NCBI GenBank assembly: GCA_015501055.1
Contig: JADNYV010000649.1
Coordinates: 1 to 18,720 of the forward strand
Direction of reading: 5' to 3'
Length of the DNA stretch: 18,720 nucleotides
DNA from: Mucidula mucida
Taxonomy: Eukaryota; Basidiomycota; Agaricomycetes; Agaricales; Physalacriaceae
Below the pieces are notes generated by a model. The model worked only from the letters and a program-made list of their open reading frames with translations. It ran no database searches and was not told the DNA's origin. Positions within the stretch are counted from its first letter, which is position 1. The number at the start of each line of letters is the position of its first letter. The position numbers were made by a program, and so were the translations under genes. This document shows, piece by piece, positions 8,778 through 18,353 of the stretch.

Positions 8778-11670
8778 CTACGAATATGGCAAAGGATTGG
8801 GACCGCCACCTTGATCGCGCCAATTGTGCTGTCGGGGTCCCCCACCCCGCCAATTAGCTGCCCCATTTGGTGCGTTCGCAGGATGGTTCGGTGGGAGTCG
8901 TGGATCGCGGTGGCTGATCACAGGATAGCGGCTAGTCACAGGACCCGTGGGAGGAGGTCCATCTCGTCGGCCGTGAGGAGGCCCACCACCTCGAGGACCA
9001 AGGAATTTCTGATAATGTGGATTGAAGCCGGAAGGATGATCTCGGTGTAATGCAGGATTCATCGGCAGTGAATGATACAAGTTAGGTGCTATGGGAGGGT
9101 GGTTGTATTGCTGCTGTGGCGGGGCGACATCTCGGACGTAAATCGGACGACGAGGTTGAGCAACGGGTTGTTGCTGAGCGTTGCCGATGGGCCGTTGATT
9201 GGGAGGACGTTGACCACGTTTGTCTAACTCGTGAGAAGGTTCATAAGACGGTAAACTGAAGTGGTATAAGTACGTGGGCGGTACGCGAGAAAAAATAACA
9301 CTTACGACTTCGGGTCTGCAGGGAGAGGATCTGTCCAGAAGTAGTCATGGTCTAACGCTTGAGCAGCAGTGAGCCGCTGCGCAGGATCTAGTATTAGCAG
9401 TTTGTCCAAGAGATCTACGGTCTCTGGATCGACGCTGACACCAAACGACAGTAAGTTATGGGTTACAGAGCCTTAGCTCTCCACAAACCTGTTGAAATTC
9501 TGCTTGATTCTCCTAGGGAGATGATCCTTGAAGAATTTGGGCACGCCTTCACATCCAGGCAAGGCGTCGTGATTCGGCCAAGTATGCTGCGTTGGTGTGC
9601 CACAGAGTGCCCATATTCTCTCGAGCTGGTCGATGTCCGATGTTCCTGGAAGAATTGGACGTCGAGTGAACATTTCTCCCAGAACGCAACTATGGGGTGT
9701 TGATGAGTAAATATAGGCCAGTAGAATAAGGAAGGCACGAACCCAATACCCCATATGTCCACCTCTCCGCCGTAGTTTCGCGCACCCATGAGAAGCTCAG
9801 GCGGCCGGTACCACCGGGTCACAACACAGTTAGTGTATCTTCGCTCTTTGCCCCGAAATTCAACCCGAGAATCAAACGCTCGGGCCAAACCAAAGTCTGC
9901 AATCTTCAGACTACCGTCGTTGGATATGAGTAAATTGGCGGCTTTCATATCACGATGCAGTATGCCGTTCTGCGAGACTCAGAAAAGAGGCCCAGCGATA
10001 ACAGAAAAGAACATACACGATGCATGTACTCTGTGCCTTCCAGCAACTGCTTCATGTACAACTTGATGTGACTGGGTTGTAATTTGACACGTTCATTGTC
10101 CAAGAGGCCAGCAAGGTCGTGATCCATATACGGGGAGACCATAGTCACTGACAAAGGGTCTTTTTCGGTACCTATAATCCATATGACTCTGAAATCTCAT
10201 GAAAAGAAAGTCAACTTACTTCGAACGACAAACATGTCCACTATGTCGAGGATGCAGGGGTGTTTCAAAGCCTTGAGAATCTTGATTTCTCTGAGCGCAG
10301 TGACCGGCATGCCTTCCTTTTCGTTGTGCATCAAGATACGTTTCAAAGCAACCATTTTTCCGGTCGATTTTTGTACGGCTTTGTGAACCTCTCTAAAATA
10401 AAGATTAACGATAGCTCAGCATGAAAGAAGAATACTTGCCCAAAAGTACCTTCACCGAGCTTGGTTGTAACATCGTAATCGGCTTGCAATCCGCACCCTT
10501 TGAAAACACGGCCGTACGCCTGTTCTTCTTGCTTCCGGGATCGACGCTGTGGAAGGGGTCTCCGAACCTTAGGCTTTGGTGGTAGAGGCTTCTTCTCTTC
10601 AATACGCTGTTTAGGTGGTTTTGGCAACGGAAGGGACGGAGGAGCATGATCCTTGTTTGGAGCTTGAGGTCGGATGGAAAGTGGTGGCCGGACGGGATAT
10701 GGACGCTGTTCAGGCGCTGGCGCTGGAGCTGGCGGTGTAGCTGGCGGGGGAGCGGTGGGTGACGGTGACGGTGGGGAGGTAGCTCTGTGGGAGGTGGATG
10801 GGAAGGAGGAGAAACTGGACGATAGTCTTGAGGCTGCTTGATAGGCCAAGACGGAGGGAACGGAGGTGTTTTTGCATAGTCTGAGTGCGGCGGCGATATA
10901 ACGCGGTGGCGGGGCGATGACGGCCGGCTTGGACTGCGATTGCGCCCAGGCGGGGGGCCAGGTGGAGTCCTGGGCGACCGCGGCCGGTCGAATACGGCAC
11001 GTTCACGGCTACGGCCACGCTCTGTAGGACGATTATCGCGTCGGGAGTCGGTCGGACGGTATGAACGGTCCGTGTCGCGCAGTCCCCAGCTAGGATGTTC
11101 GTCATAAGAAGGCCGGTATGAGTTATACCTGTCTCTGTCGTAATCTCTGCTTCTCTCTCGTCGTCGCGGCGGTGAGGGAATACGGGACTGTCGTTGACTC
11201 CGCCATCTGTCATGTTCACGAGGTGGTGAACGTATGGGTGAAGGTGAAGGTGAATAACGCCTGCGTGGTGCGTAACGGTCCGCTGTGGGCTCCCAATGGT
11301 CGGGATGATTTCGCTGTCTCTGTGCATGGGCAGCTGCCTTCCTCTCGTCTTGCATCTGTTTATGGTCAATCCTCTTGATATCAGCAGGACCAGGAAAGAA
11401 GTTATCGACTGCAGGTGCCGTTGAACTCGACGGCGGCGCAGTTGGCGGCGCGGCGGCTTTCGTCTTGAATGGAAAGCTGATTGCCTTCTTCTTGGGCGGG
11501 TCCTCTGAACGCGCAGGCGGAAGTGGCGTAGCAGAACTACTGGGTTGTGGCGGGTGATTTCCGTCGTCGACCTCGCCTTCCTCCGGGGACGGTTCCCGCC
11601 GTTTCCGGGGTCGGTCATTGTCGGGCGACAGCGACGGACGTCGTTTGCGCCGGTCATGCATTGCAGACAT
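8778..11670 (-). CDS. cdk9: Bur1/CDK9-type cyclin-dependent kinase with RS/Pro-rich N-terminus
   Basis: Seven exons (11670..10436, 10388..10220, 10171..10017, 9969..9743, 9689..9489, 9434..9306, 9255..8778) join through introns of 47-54 nt, giving about 864 residues. The N-terminal 400 residues are rich in RS, SP and PP. The kinase domain has GEGTFGQ, the cyclin-contact helix PVTALRE (CDK9 is named PITALRE), [10 protein letters not shown], catalytic [18 protein letters not shown], the T-loop Thr in [16 protein letters not shown], and the CDK9-like LPGCEGV. The Gly/Pro/Gln-rich tail ends [11 protein letters not shown]9/Bur1 with a T-type cyclin phosphorylates RNA polymerase II and Spt5 to promote elongation. 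The start at 11670 ([11 protein letters not shown]) is preferred over the in-frame ATG at 11736. Exon 1 is one base short of frame, most simply a missing C in the G/C run at 10773-10776. CTK1/CDK12 is less likely because of MKAANLL. Confidence 0.9.
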
Positions 11671-11789
11671 CGTTCTACAAGACGACGACGATGATGGCGA
11701 GCAGTAAGTGCAGCTCGTGGCTGTGCAACTTTCCATTACAGTGATTGGTCTGCGATCTTAACAATGCCAAACACATCGACTCGCCCACC
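11671..11789. promoter_or_regulatory. Divergent promoter between the CDK9-type kinase and the Nudix hydrolase
   Basis: Only 119 bp separate the two start codons, which point away from each other. A CCAAT box (ATTGG on the plus strand, 11744-11748) lies about 42 bp from the Nudix ATG and 74 bp from the kinase ATG. No TATA box is visible. The two genes probably share regulatory DNA. Confidence 0.6.
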
Positions 11790-12640
11790 ATGGACCCACA
11801 AATGCTTCCTCCAGGTCTTGAAGGCCAATTGTCCTTGCTATTATCTGGTGGAGATAACCAGAAATGGAGTGAAATCAAGCAGACACGCTTCTACACGAAC
11901 GCTTTTATCCTGCAGGACGACAAGGTGATTTAGCCACTCGCGATCTCGATTGCTCAACAAATTCGCGCCAAAAACGCGTCATTATTCAAGTTCTACTCTG
12001 ATACGATAAACAGATTCTTCTCGGACACAAGAAGCGTGGAGTCGGACAAGGATTGTATGTTGCCCCCTGATGCTTTCATCGCTCATACTGAAATGATGAT
12101 TAGTTTCAATGGCTTTGGTATAAACCTACAACAACGATTTGTTTCCGGGAGTCGCCTAATTCTAGTATGTGGTAGGTGGCAAAGTTGAACCCGGAGAAAC
12201 AGCGCAGAAGCTGCCCTACGTGAACTTCAAGTATGCAGTTCAGATGGATCGCCCCACCATCGACCTTCTAACCACATCTTCTAGGAGGAATCTGGTGTCA
12301 CTGCTCCACTTACTCACGCCGGGGTGCTCTTGTTCACTCTAGAAGGGACCGATTGGGCGTTTTACATTGACATCTACCGTGCCACGGAATATACTGGCGA
12401 CATAATTGAGTAAGCTCATCTTCTCTCACTGTTCACGACTCCTGGTTTCATGATATGCCTAGAACGGACGAGATGAGACCGCAGTGGTTCAATACCAATG
12501 AACTTCCTTTCAATAATATGTGGCAAACCGACACATATTGGTTACCCTTGTTGCTCAAAGGCACCTCGTTCAAAGGCCGGGCGGATTTTAAGACTATCGA
12601 CGGAGTATCACAGCCAACAAAATGGTGGATTGGTACATAG
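11790..12640 (+). CDS. MTH1/NUDT1-type Nudix hydrolase, one frame break in the Nudix box
   Basis: Six exons: 11790-11924, 12014-12054, 12104-12117 (a 14-nt exon), 12176-12230, 12285-12409, 12463-12640. The product is about 182 residues and resembles the MTH1 family, which hydrolyses oxidised purine nucleoside triphosphates such as 8-oxo-dGTP to cleanse the nucleotide pool. Visible landmarks are LLGHKKRGVGQGFFNGFGGK, the Nudix box (GGKVEPGETA then RELQEESGV), DEMRPQWF, ELPFNNMW and YWLPLLL, all in family order; MTH1 shares W-N-G-F-G-G-K and DEMRP-W-F. Exon 4 is one base short: after GETA (about 12202) the conserved EAALRELQ is in the next frame. The family spacing GX5EX7REXXEE is restored exactly by one extra base at a GC/GC site, so loss of one C from a CC pair is the simplest cause. 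The start is the ATG that gives the phase-0 first exon. Confidence 0.87.
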
Positions 12641-13465
12641 TCAGCCTCATGTTTGTCATAAAAATAACCATACTTTACACTCGTTCTCTTTGAATGTACG
12701 TTGAGGTCGAGATCACGTATACTTACCGTCCTCAGATACTACAACTGTGCGTATATCACATCAGCAAAGTGATATCGGGTATTCGACGTAGATGAAAGAC
12801 TGGGAGTGAGTGGCATTGCAAAACGCAGAGTCGGGTTTCGAGACTAACTGCAGTAGGTCACCGGCAGGACAGCGGCGGGTTGTATGGCCATGTGTGGCAT
12901 ACCGCCAGCGTCCGTTGAGTCGATCACATCGATCACATTCCAATTTCCATGTTTTTATTCACGCGCGCCACTAGTCCATACGCGCAGAAGCGCGGACGCC
13001 CAGGATTCCTTCATCTGCAGTATGCTTCATGAATGCGATTGATCTCCCGACACTCGGACAAGACTTCCTCTTACTTTGCACTGCGTTCCCTGGGGCTGTC
13101 CGACTTCCTCGGGAACTTCATCAATCTTCCTTCTTCTTCAAGACTTCAATTCAAGACCCATTTCGACTGTTGTGGGTTGGAGGACAGCCGTCGTTCTGAA
13201 AGAACTTATCTAACCACTATTGTGCCTCAAGTCTGTGAAAGCTATGCAGACTGCAACAGCATTTCCCTTCTGGGGAGCATGCTAAAACGGAACACCATCT
13301 TTTGCGATAGCGGGAAGCTATTTTCGTTTATTAGACCACTGGAAGAACTCGAACCGTCATTGACACGCCATCACAGATATTAAATATCTCAACGTCCTAG
13401 AGAAGTGAAAACGATGTTCTTACAAGCGGTCTTTCTTGTTTGGGCCCTCCTACAGTCTCGAAAGC

Positions 13466-13488
13466 TAATCCAGGCTTGTGCTGGATTA
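13466..13488. repeat. Small perfect hairpin
   Basis: TAATCCAG is followed after 7 nt by its exact reverse complement CTGGATTA. It lies far from any stop codon, so a terminator role is not indicated; it may be chance. Confidence 0.4.
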
Positions 13489-13630
13489 TCATCTGCTTGG
13501 ATGTGCGTTGATTCGTCTATCTAGAAACCTGACAGGCAGTGTTCGCTAGGCACCCTCGGCAAGCGCCTGACGGAGTAAGCATTCTTGCTTGTATAGCTTC
13601 GTGCTGTGGCTCGCTACGTTGCTTTTGGGG

Positions 13631-13646
13631 TCGCTATCGATAGCGA
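13631..13646. promoter_or_regulatory. 16-bp perfect palindrome upstream of VIT-VWA copy 2
   Basis: TCGCTATCGATAGCGA reads the same on both strands. It is followed at once by another TAGCGAT unit (13647-13653), making overlapping half-sites. It lies about 175 bp upstream of the VIT-VWA copy 2 ATG, a plausible position for a dimeric factor. No factor is assigned. Confidence 0.35.
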
Positions 13647-13778
13647 TAGCGATCTTACCGCTTTGTACAGCCTTTATTACTGTCGACGGTCACACGCGAT
13701 CAAGTATTTTAACTGCGATGTACTCAGATTGAGTGCATCTCCTCCATCTGCGACGTTTGTGGACCCCCGCGGAAAGTC

Positions 13779-13784
13779 TATAAA
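13779..13784 (+). promoter_or_regulatory. TATA box of VIT-VWA copy 2
   Basis: TATAAA lies 37 bp upstream of the ATG at 13821, mirroring the TATA box of copy 1. The promoter was therefore duplicated along with the gene, or arose again at the same place. Confidence 0.5.
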
Positions 13785-13820
13785 GCCACAGCCAGTCCTT
13801 TCATTCGACCAGAATTCTGC

Positions 13821-16610
13821 ATGGCGCGCGGAAACTACATCGTCTGTTCATACTACGGGTTGGGCTACTTCCACGAGAGTAATTTCGTAGCGCTTCCTCT
13901 GCGGCATGTCCGGGCCACGGTTGCCGTTAAAGATATCGGTGCCCAGGTCAAGCTCACGCAGACCTTTGGCAACGACACGCAGACTCCCATTGAAGCGGTG
14001 TATGCCTTCCCAGTGCCGCGAGGGCGGCGGTATCTGGGTTCGTCATGATCAAGGAGGATGTACACGAGTTGTTGGTGTAGTTCAAGAAAAGGGCGAAGCC
14101 AAAGCCACGTATGACGTTGCAGTCGCTCAAGGTAAAACAGCGTCGCTCATGGGACAAGAAACTCCAGATGGTGCGTATCTCTCCTGCGTATTCGGCGTGG
14201 CTGATCATCAATCAAATCACAGTATTCAAGTCTCTGTTGGAAACATTCCGATGAACGAGCAAGTAAAGATCGAACTGACTTACTCGACTGAACTTAGCGA
14301 GGACGAAGAGAACGATTCCATCCGCTTCCACCTCCCCGTACACATTGGCGCTCGTTATGGTCAATCTCCAAGCACGCTGAAGAGTACAGGTACTGCTACA
14401 GTTGGTTCCGTAAGGGAGATAGTCTCGTCTCCGGGTTCTCGTGACACATCGCCCTTCATCGAGCTCAAAATCTCCGTAGAAGCTACTGCGCCAATCAGCA
14501 AGGTTGGATGTCCGTCGCACACCATTTCCACTGAACTTGGACCCGATCCCGAGCTCCCCAACGTCAAAGAGCTGCCTTTCTCCAACTATGCTCGCGTGAC
14601 CCTCACGTCCGAGTCTGTCTTGGAAAAGGACTTTGTTCTTACAATCAAAGCTGCTGTCTGGACGCGCCGCGCTGCATGGCAGAACTTCACCCCGAGCACG
14701 ACACTCTCGCAATGGCGCTCAGCTTTGTTCCGAGATTTTCTCTACCCGACTTGAAGAGCGAAGAGTTTATCTTCCTTGTTGACCGCTCTGGGTCGATGGA
14801 AGGAGGACGCATAGCGGCTGCTTCGAAGGCCCTCGCTATCATGCTTCGCTCCCTCCCTCATATGAACACCTACTTCCAGATCGCCTCCTTCGGCAGCCAT
14901 GCTGATATGTTGTGGCCAGAAGGCAGTCGGCCGTACGATCAAGAGACACTCGACGATGCGACGCGCCACGTTGATGGAATGCGTGCGAACTATGCGGGAC
15001 GGAAATGCGGAGTGCGCTGGCGATGTGTTTCAAGTATCGCAAGACTGATCGCCCTACGAGTGTATTCGTGCTCACCGATGGAGATGCTGGACTTGGAGGG
15101 TGTATATAAGGAGGTGAAAGACGCGGTAGCTGCAGCTCCGTCGAAAGCTTACCTGCGTGTTTATTGTCTCGGGATTGGCGACTCGGCGTCGACAGCGATG
15201 TGTGAAGGTATTGCACGTGTGGGTAATGGGACGTGTATGATGGTGACGGAGCAAGAGTCTGCTATCACCGGAAAGATTGCGAGGCTGCTCAAGGCCGCGC
15301 GGACACCGCTTATTTCTGATATCAAGGTCGATTGGGGGCGGCCTCTTCCTGAGACGACATCTACGGAGGCTGCGACGAAGATGAGTATGATATTGTGGAG
15401 AGCATGGCGGTTGAGGAGACGAAGAAGGAGAGTTTGAACATTTTTGACGAGTCCACCGATCCGACCAAAGTCGATACTCGCCCTCTTCCGTCTCCTCCGA
15501 AAGTGGTCCTTCCTCCACCTCCCGCTGTGCAAACCAGTCCCGCCACGATTCAAAGCCTATCTCCAGGCGTTCGTCTGAATGTTTACGTGATTTTGAAGGG
15601 TAAACATTGATTCTCTTTCTAGTGATTCTTCCTTGTTGAACCATATTCTAGGCAAGCAAGTACCAAAAACCGTCTGTCTGCGCGGAGTGACCGAAGATGG
15701 TTCAGATATCGAGCTTCCTATTCCCGTCACCCTCAGCCAGCTTCCCGTTGAGGACGAAGGCGTACCTCCCGCTCTTCACGCACTTGCTGCTCGCAAAATC
15801 GTACAAGATTTTGAGGACGGTCGACATGATTCTATGATCAAAGCCGGCAATGAATCTAAATTCACCGAGGACTCTGGCTTGCTCAAGCGCACAACCAAGG
15901 CGCACATTGTACGCCTCGGAAAGACCTACTCCATCGTGTCGTCTCACACGTCTTTCGTTGCGGTGGATGAATCTGGGCAGAAGTATGCTGGACCCCCACC
16001 TCTGCTTGCTCCGACGGCTGGAAAGCACACCGGCCGCAGGCGACTATCAATCGTGGGTCAGGCGCGCGACCAGTATGTGGGGTGTCTACCCCAAAAGAAC
16101 GTCATTCGAGCCAAGAGCGTGAAGTCGTTTAACTTTACCGGCTCGGGTTGGACGATGGAGCATTTGAGGAAAAGTGTCAGGATCGAGGACAAGTATCCTT
16201 ACAGGCACGGGGAAAAGTAGCGGTGAGGAAAACACAGGAGCGTGGCGTGCCAGCTGCTGGTGCGAAAGAACCTCTGGAGCGCAACGTATTTGCTTCTAGG
16301 CAAACAACTCTCAGGACCCATTGGAGACGCTTGCTATAGCTCAGGCATTTGATGGTGGATTCTCGTTGAAGGCTCTACAAGTCATCAAGGTCGATGAGGA
16401 GAAGGCAAAGGCGCGTTGCCTGACGGGTTGAAGGTCCAAATCGTTGCCACCGTCTTTGTTATGGCATTCATAAGCAAGATTCTGAATTCCATTGAAGACG
16501 CTGATGAGAAAGCGCCTTGGGAGGCTATTTTTGACAAGGCCAAGATGTATATTGAAGCTGGCGGACACCCTGTAGATGACTGGATTGCCAAGGCGTTGAA
16601 AGCTCTGTGA
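13821..16610 (+). pseudogene. VIT and von Willebrand A domain protein, second copy with many frame breaks
   Basis: This is an inverted paralogue of the gene at 5113-7829, about 90 percent alike in nucleotides over conserved stretches. It has the same two intron positions (14171-14222 and 15600-15651), the same DRSGS motif (about 14784-14798) and the same C-terminal end (AKALKAL at 16590-16610). Compared with copy 1, single bases are missing near 14016, 14060, 14227, 14656, 14994, 15372 and 16413, and two are missing at 15088-15090. The segment around the second MIDAS Asp is read out of frame between 14994 and 15090. The linker (about 15990-16340) differs greatly from copy 1 and contains a TAG at 16218-16220. 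Each localised loss can be read as shortening of a run of identical bases, so the gene could be real and intact with a faulty consensus. I label it a pseudogene because the given sequence cannot make the full protein. Confidence 0.8.
15600..15651 (+). other. Second intron of VIT-VWA copy 2, nearly identical to its partner in copy 1
   Basis: This 52-nt GT..AG intron differs from the matching intron of copy 1 (6072..6021, minus) by a single base. The first introns of the two copies (49 and 52 nt) have clearly diverged. The contrast suggests local sequence exchange between the copies. Confidence 0.75.
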
Positions 16611-16769
16611 TTTGGCTCTGGACTCTTTCTTGTAATTTCAGCATGTACAAATGATACGATTTTGACTGTAATTATGGGGTCGCGACTTGAGTGGAACGTG
16701 CGCGGCGCGCCGAGATTGCATCCTAAAATGGCAACTCCGCGCTGCGTCTCTTTCCCTCCTCCTCTCATC

Positions 16770-18100
16770 ATGGCTGTCGGTAAGTGTGCTTTTGAACGGT
16801 TGGTTCAGAATATTTTTGAATCATTTAGTAGATTACAGCCTGTACGGCGGTGCAGAATCCGTCGTCAACGACAAGTCGCGGGCACCGCGTCGGACAACTA
16901 TCACGACGCCTACAGCTCAGGACGACGGGAAACGGCACACTGCCCCACCGCAGGACCCGAACGATTTTCTCTGGCTGCAGGATGAGGAGCCGCACCGCTC
17001 TCGGAGGACTGCAATAATGAAGGCCCATCCAGAGGTGCACCATACCCCCGCAGTACCGGAATTAATCTCATTTTCCCGCAGGTCAGGAAATTAATGGGCT
17101 ATACCCCAACGACGAAATATGTCGTCTTCGGCGTCGTCACCCTCCAGCTGTGTCTGGCGCTGTACCTTCGAGATACCCACCCTTTCTCAGCCAAGTTCCT
17201 GGCCATTGCATATATCATTGGCGGTACGGCCAACCACAATCTTTTCCTCGCGATCCATGAGATTACACATAATTTGGCTTTCAAGGGCATTACTGCCAAT
17301 AAGGCCCTCGCGATATTTGCCAATATACCGATCGGAATACCCTATTCTGCTGCGTTCAAAGTGGGCGTTCATCTCTCGTGTTCATAAGCCCATTATAATG
17401 TCTTTCTAGGGATATCATATGGAACATCACAGATACCTCGGCGAGGACGGTGTTGATACCGACTTCCGACGCGTTTTGAATTGATGTGTTTTAACAATGT
17501 GTTGGGCAAGGTCTTTTTCGCGTACGTGGCGTGATCTTTGTGATTGGCTTGGTCTTGACGTCCTCGTAGGACATTCCAGATTCTGTTCTACGCGTTGCGA
17601 CCCACTTTTGTGCGTGTACAAAAGCTGACGACCTGGCACTTTTGCAACATCGCGGTTCAGCTTGTGGTCAACTACCTTCTTATATCCTATGGCGGCATCA
17701 AGCCGTACATATACCTCATTGAAAGCAGTTTCTTTGCTGGAATCTCCATCCGCTGGCCGGGCACTTTATCGCTGAACATTACCTTTGGGACGGCTTCCGC
17801 AGGAAACGTACAGCTACTATGGATGGCTGAACATATTTGCGTATAATGTGGGATATCATAACGAGCACCACGATTTTCCATCCGTAGCATGGACGCGTCT
17901 ACCCGCGCTCCGGCTCTCGCTCCCGAGTTCTACGACACCATTCCCTCTCATCCATCATGGCCCATGTCACGGTAAACTCATTAGAGACAAGGAGGTGGGA
18001 ATATTCACGAGCAAAACGTGTTGCCAAAGCCAACGGGCAGCCGCAGCCTCCGCGAAAAGAGATGAAGATGATTCATCGAGAATCGGACAAAACAGAGTGA
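16770..18100 (+). CDS. Sphingolipid delta-4 desaturase (dihydroceramide desaturase), frame-broken in this sequence
   Basis: Exons 16770-16779, 16832-17034, 17082-17360 and 17410-about 17522 splice cleanly, and a fifth starts at 17571. The N-terminus carries [15 protein letters not shown], the hallmark of the Lipid_DES domain. The three histidine boxes of the di-iron desaturases follow in order: HEITH (17258-17272), HMEHH (about 17416-17430) and HNEHH near 17860. Hydrophobic stretches between them fit ER membrane helices. The family inserts the 4,5 double bond of sphingoid bases in dihydroceramide. The 3' frame ends at TGA 18098-18100 after [12 protein letters not shown]. At least seven single-base losses break it (near 17464, 17744, 17794, 17912, 17965, 17978, 18011), and most can be explained as shortened runs such as CC to C. 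As given, no full-length protein can be made; the good conservation around each break favours a real gene with consensus errors, but decay is possible. Confidence 0.85.
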
Positions 18101-18303
18101 AGGTATCTACTAATTTCTTTGGATTGATTGACCGACGTAGAGCTTGTCTCGGTAGAATTTAATTAATTCGGACTTGTCCGACGTGCTTTGAGGACACTTT
18201 GAGGTCTCGACGCCTGTTAGACATCGAACTCATGACTATAGAATGCCGGCGGATAACATTCGGAATAGAGCAGGAAGATAGCGTGACTCGTTATCATGAT
18301 CGG

Positions 18304-18320
18304 TATAAAGCAAGTATAAA
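18304..18320 (+). promoter_or_regulatory. Paired TATA boxes of the D-amino-acid oxidase gene
   Basis: TATAAA occurs twice, at 18304-18309 and 18315-18320, 34-50 bp upstream of the ATG at 18354. Either could set the transcription start. Confidence 0.5.
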
Positions 18321-18353
18321 GGCACTGTGGCATTTCGCTCTTCATCTATAACC

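Larger units (their letters stand above)
12641..13820. other. Intergenic region between the Nudix gene and VIT-VWA copy 2
   Basis: Nearly 1.2 kb with no recognised gene. A 116-codon open frame at 13033-13383 on the plus strand has no domain that I recognise and no TATA box. Small structures are listed separately: an 8-bp-stem hairpin at 13466-13488, a 16-bp palindrome at 13631-13646 and the TATA box of VIT-VWA copy 2. I see no RNA gene. Confidence 0.5.

Noticed and set aside
10710..11657. 315-codon minus-strand frame in the kinase N-terminal region
   Set aside because: It is an alternative frame of the low-complexity RS/Pro-rich exon; the frame carrying RS dipeptides and PSPEEGE is the better one.
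13033..13383. 116-codon plus-strand frame in the large intergenic gap
   Set aside because: No recognisable motif, no promoter, and of a size expected by chance in sequence of this composition.
14212..14712. 166-codon minus-strand frame opposite VIT-VWA copy 2
   Set aside because: It is the antisense shadow of the VIT-VWA coding sequence; copy 1 shows a similar shadow.
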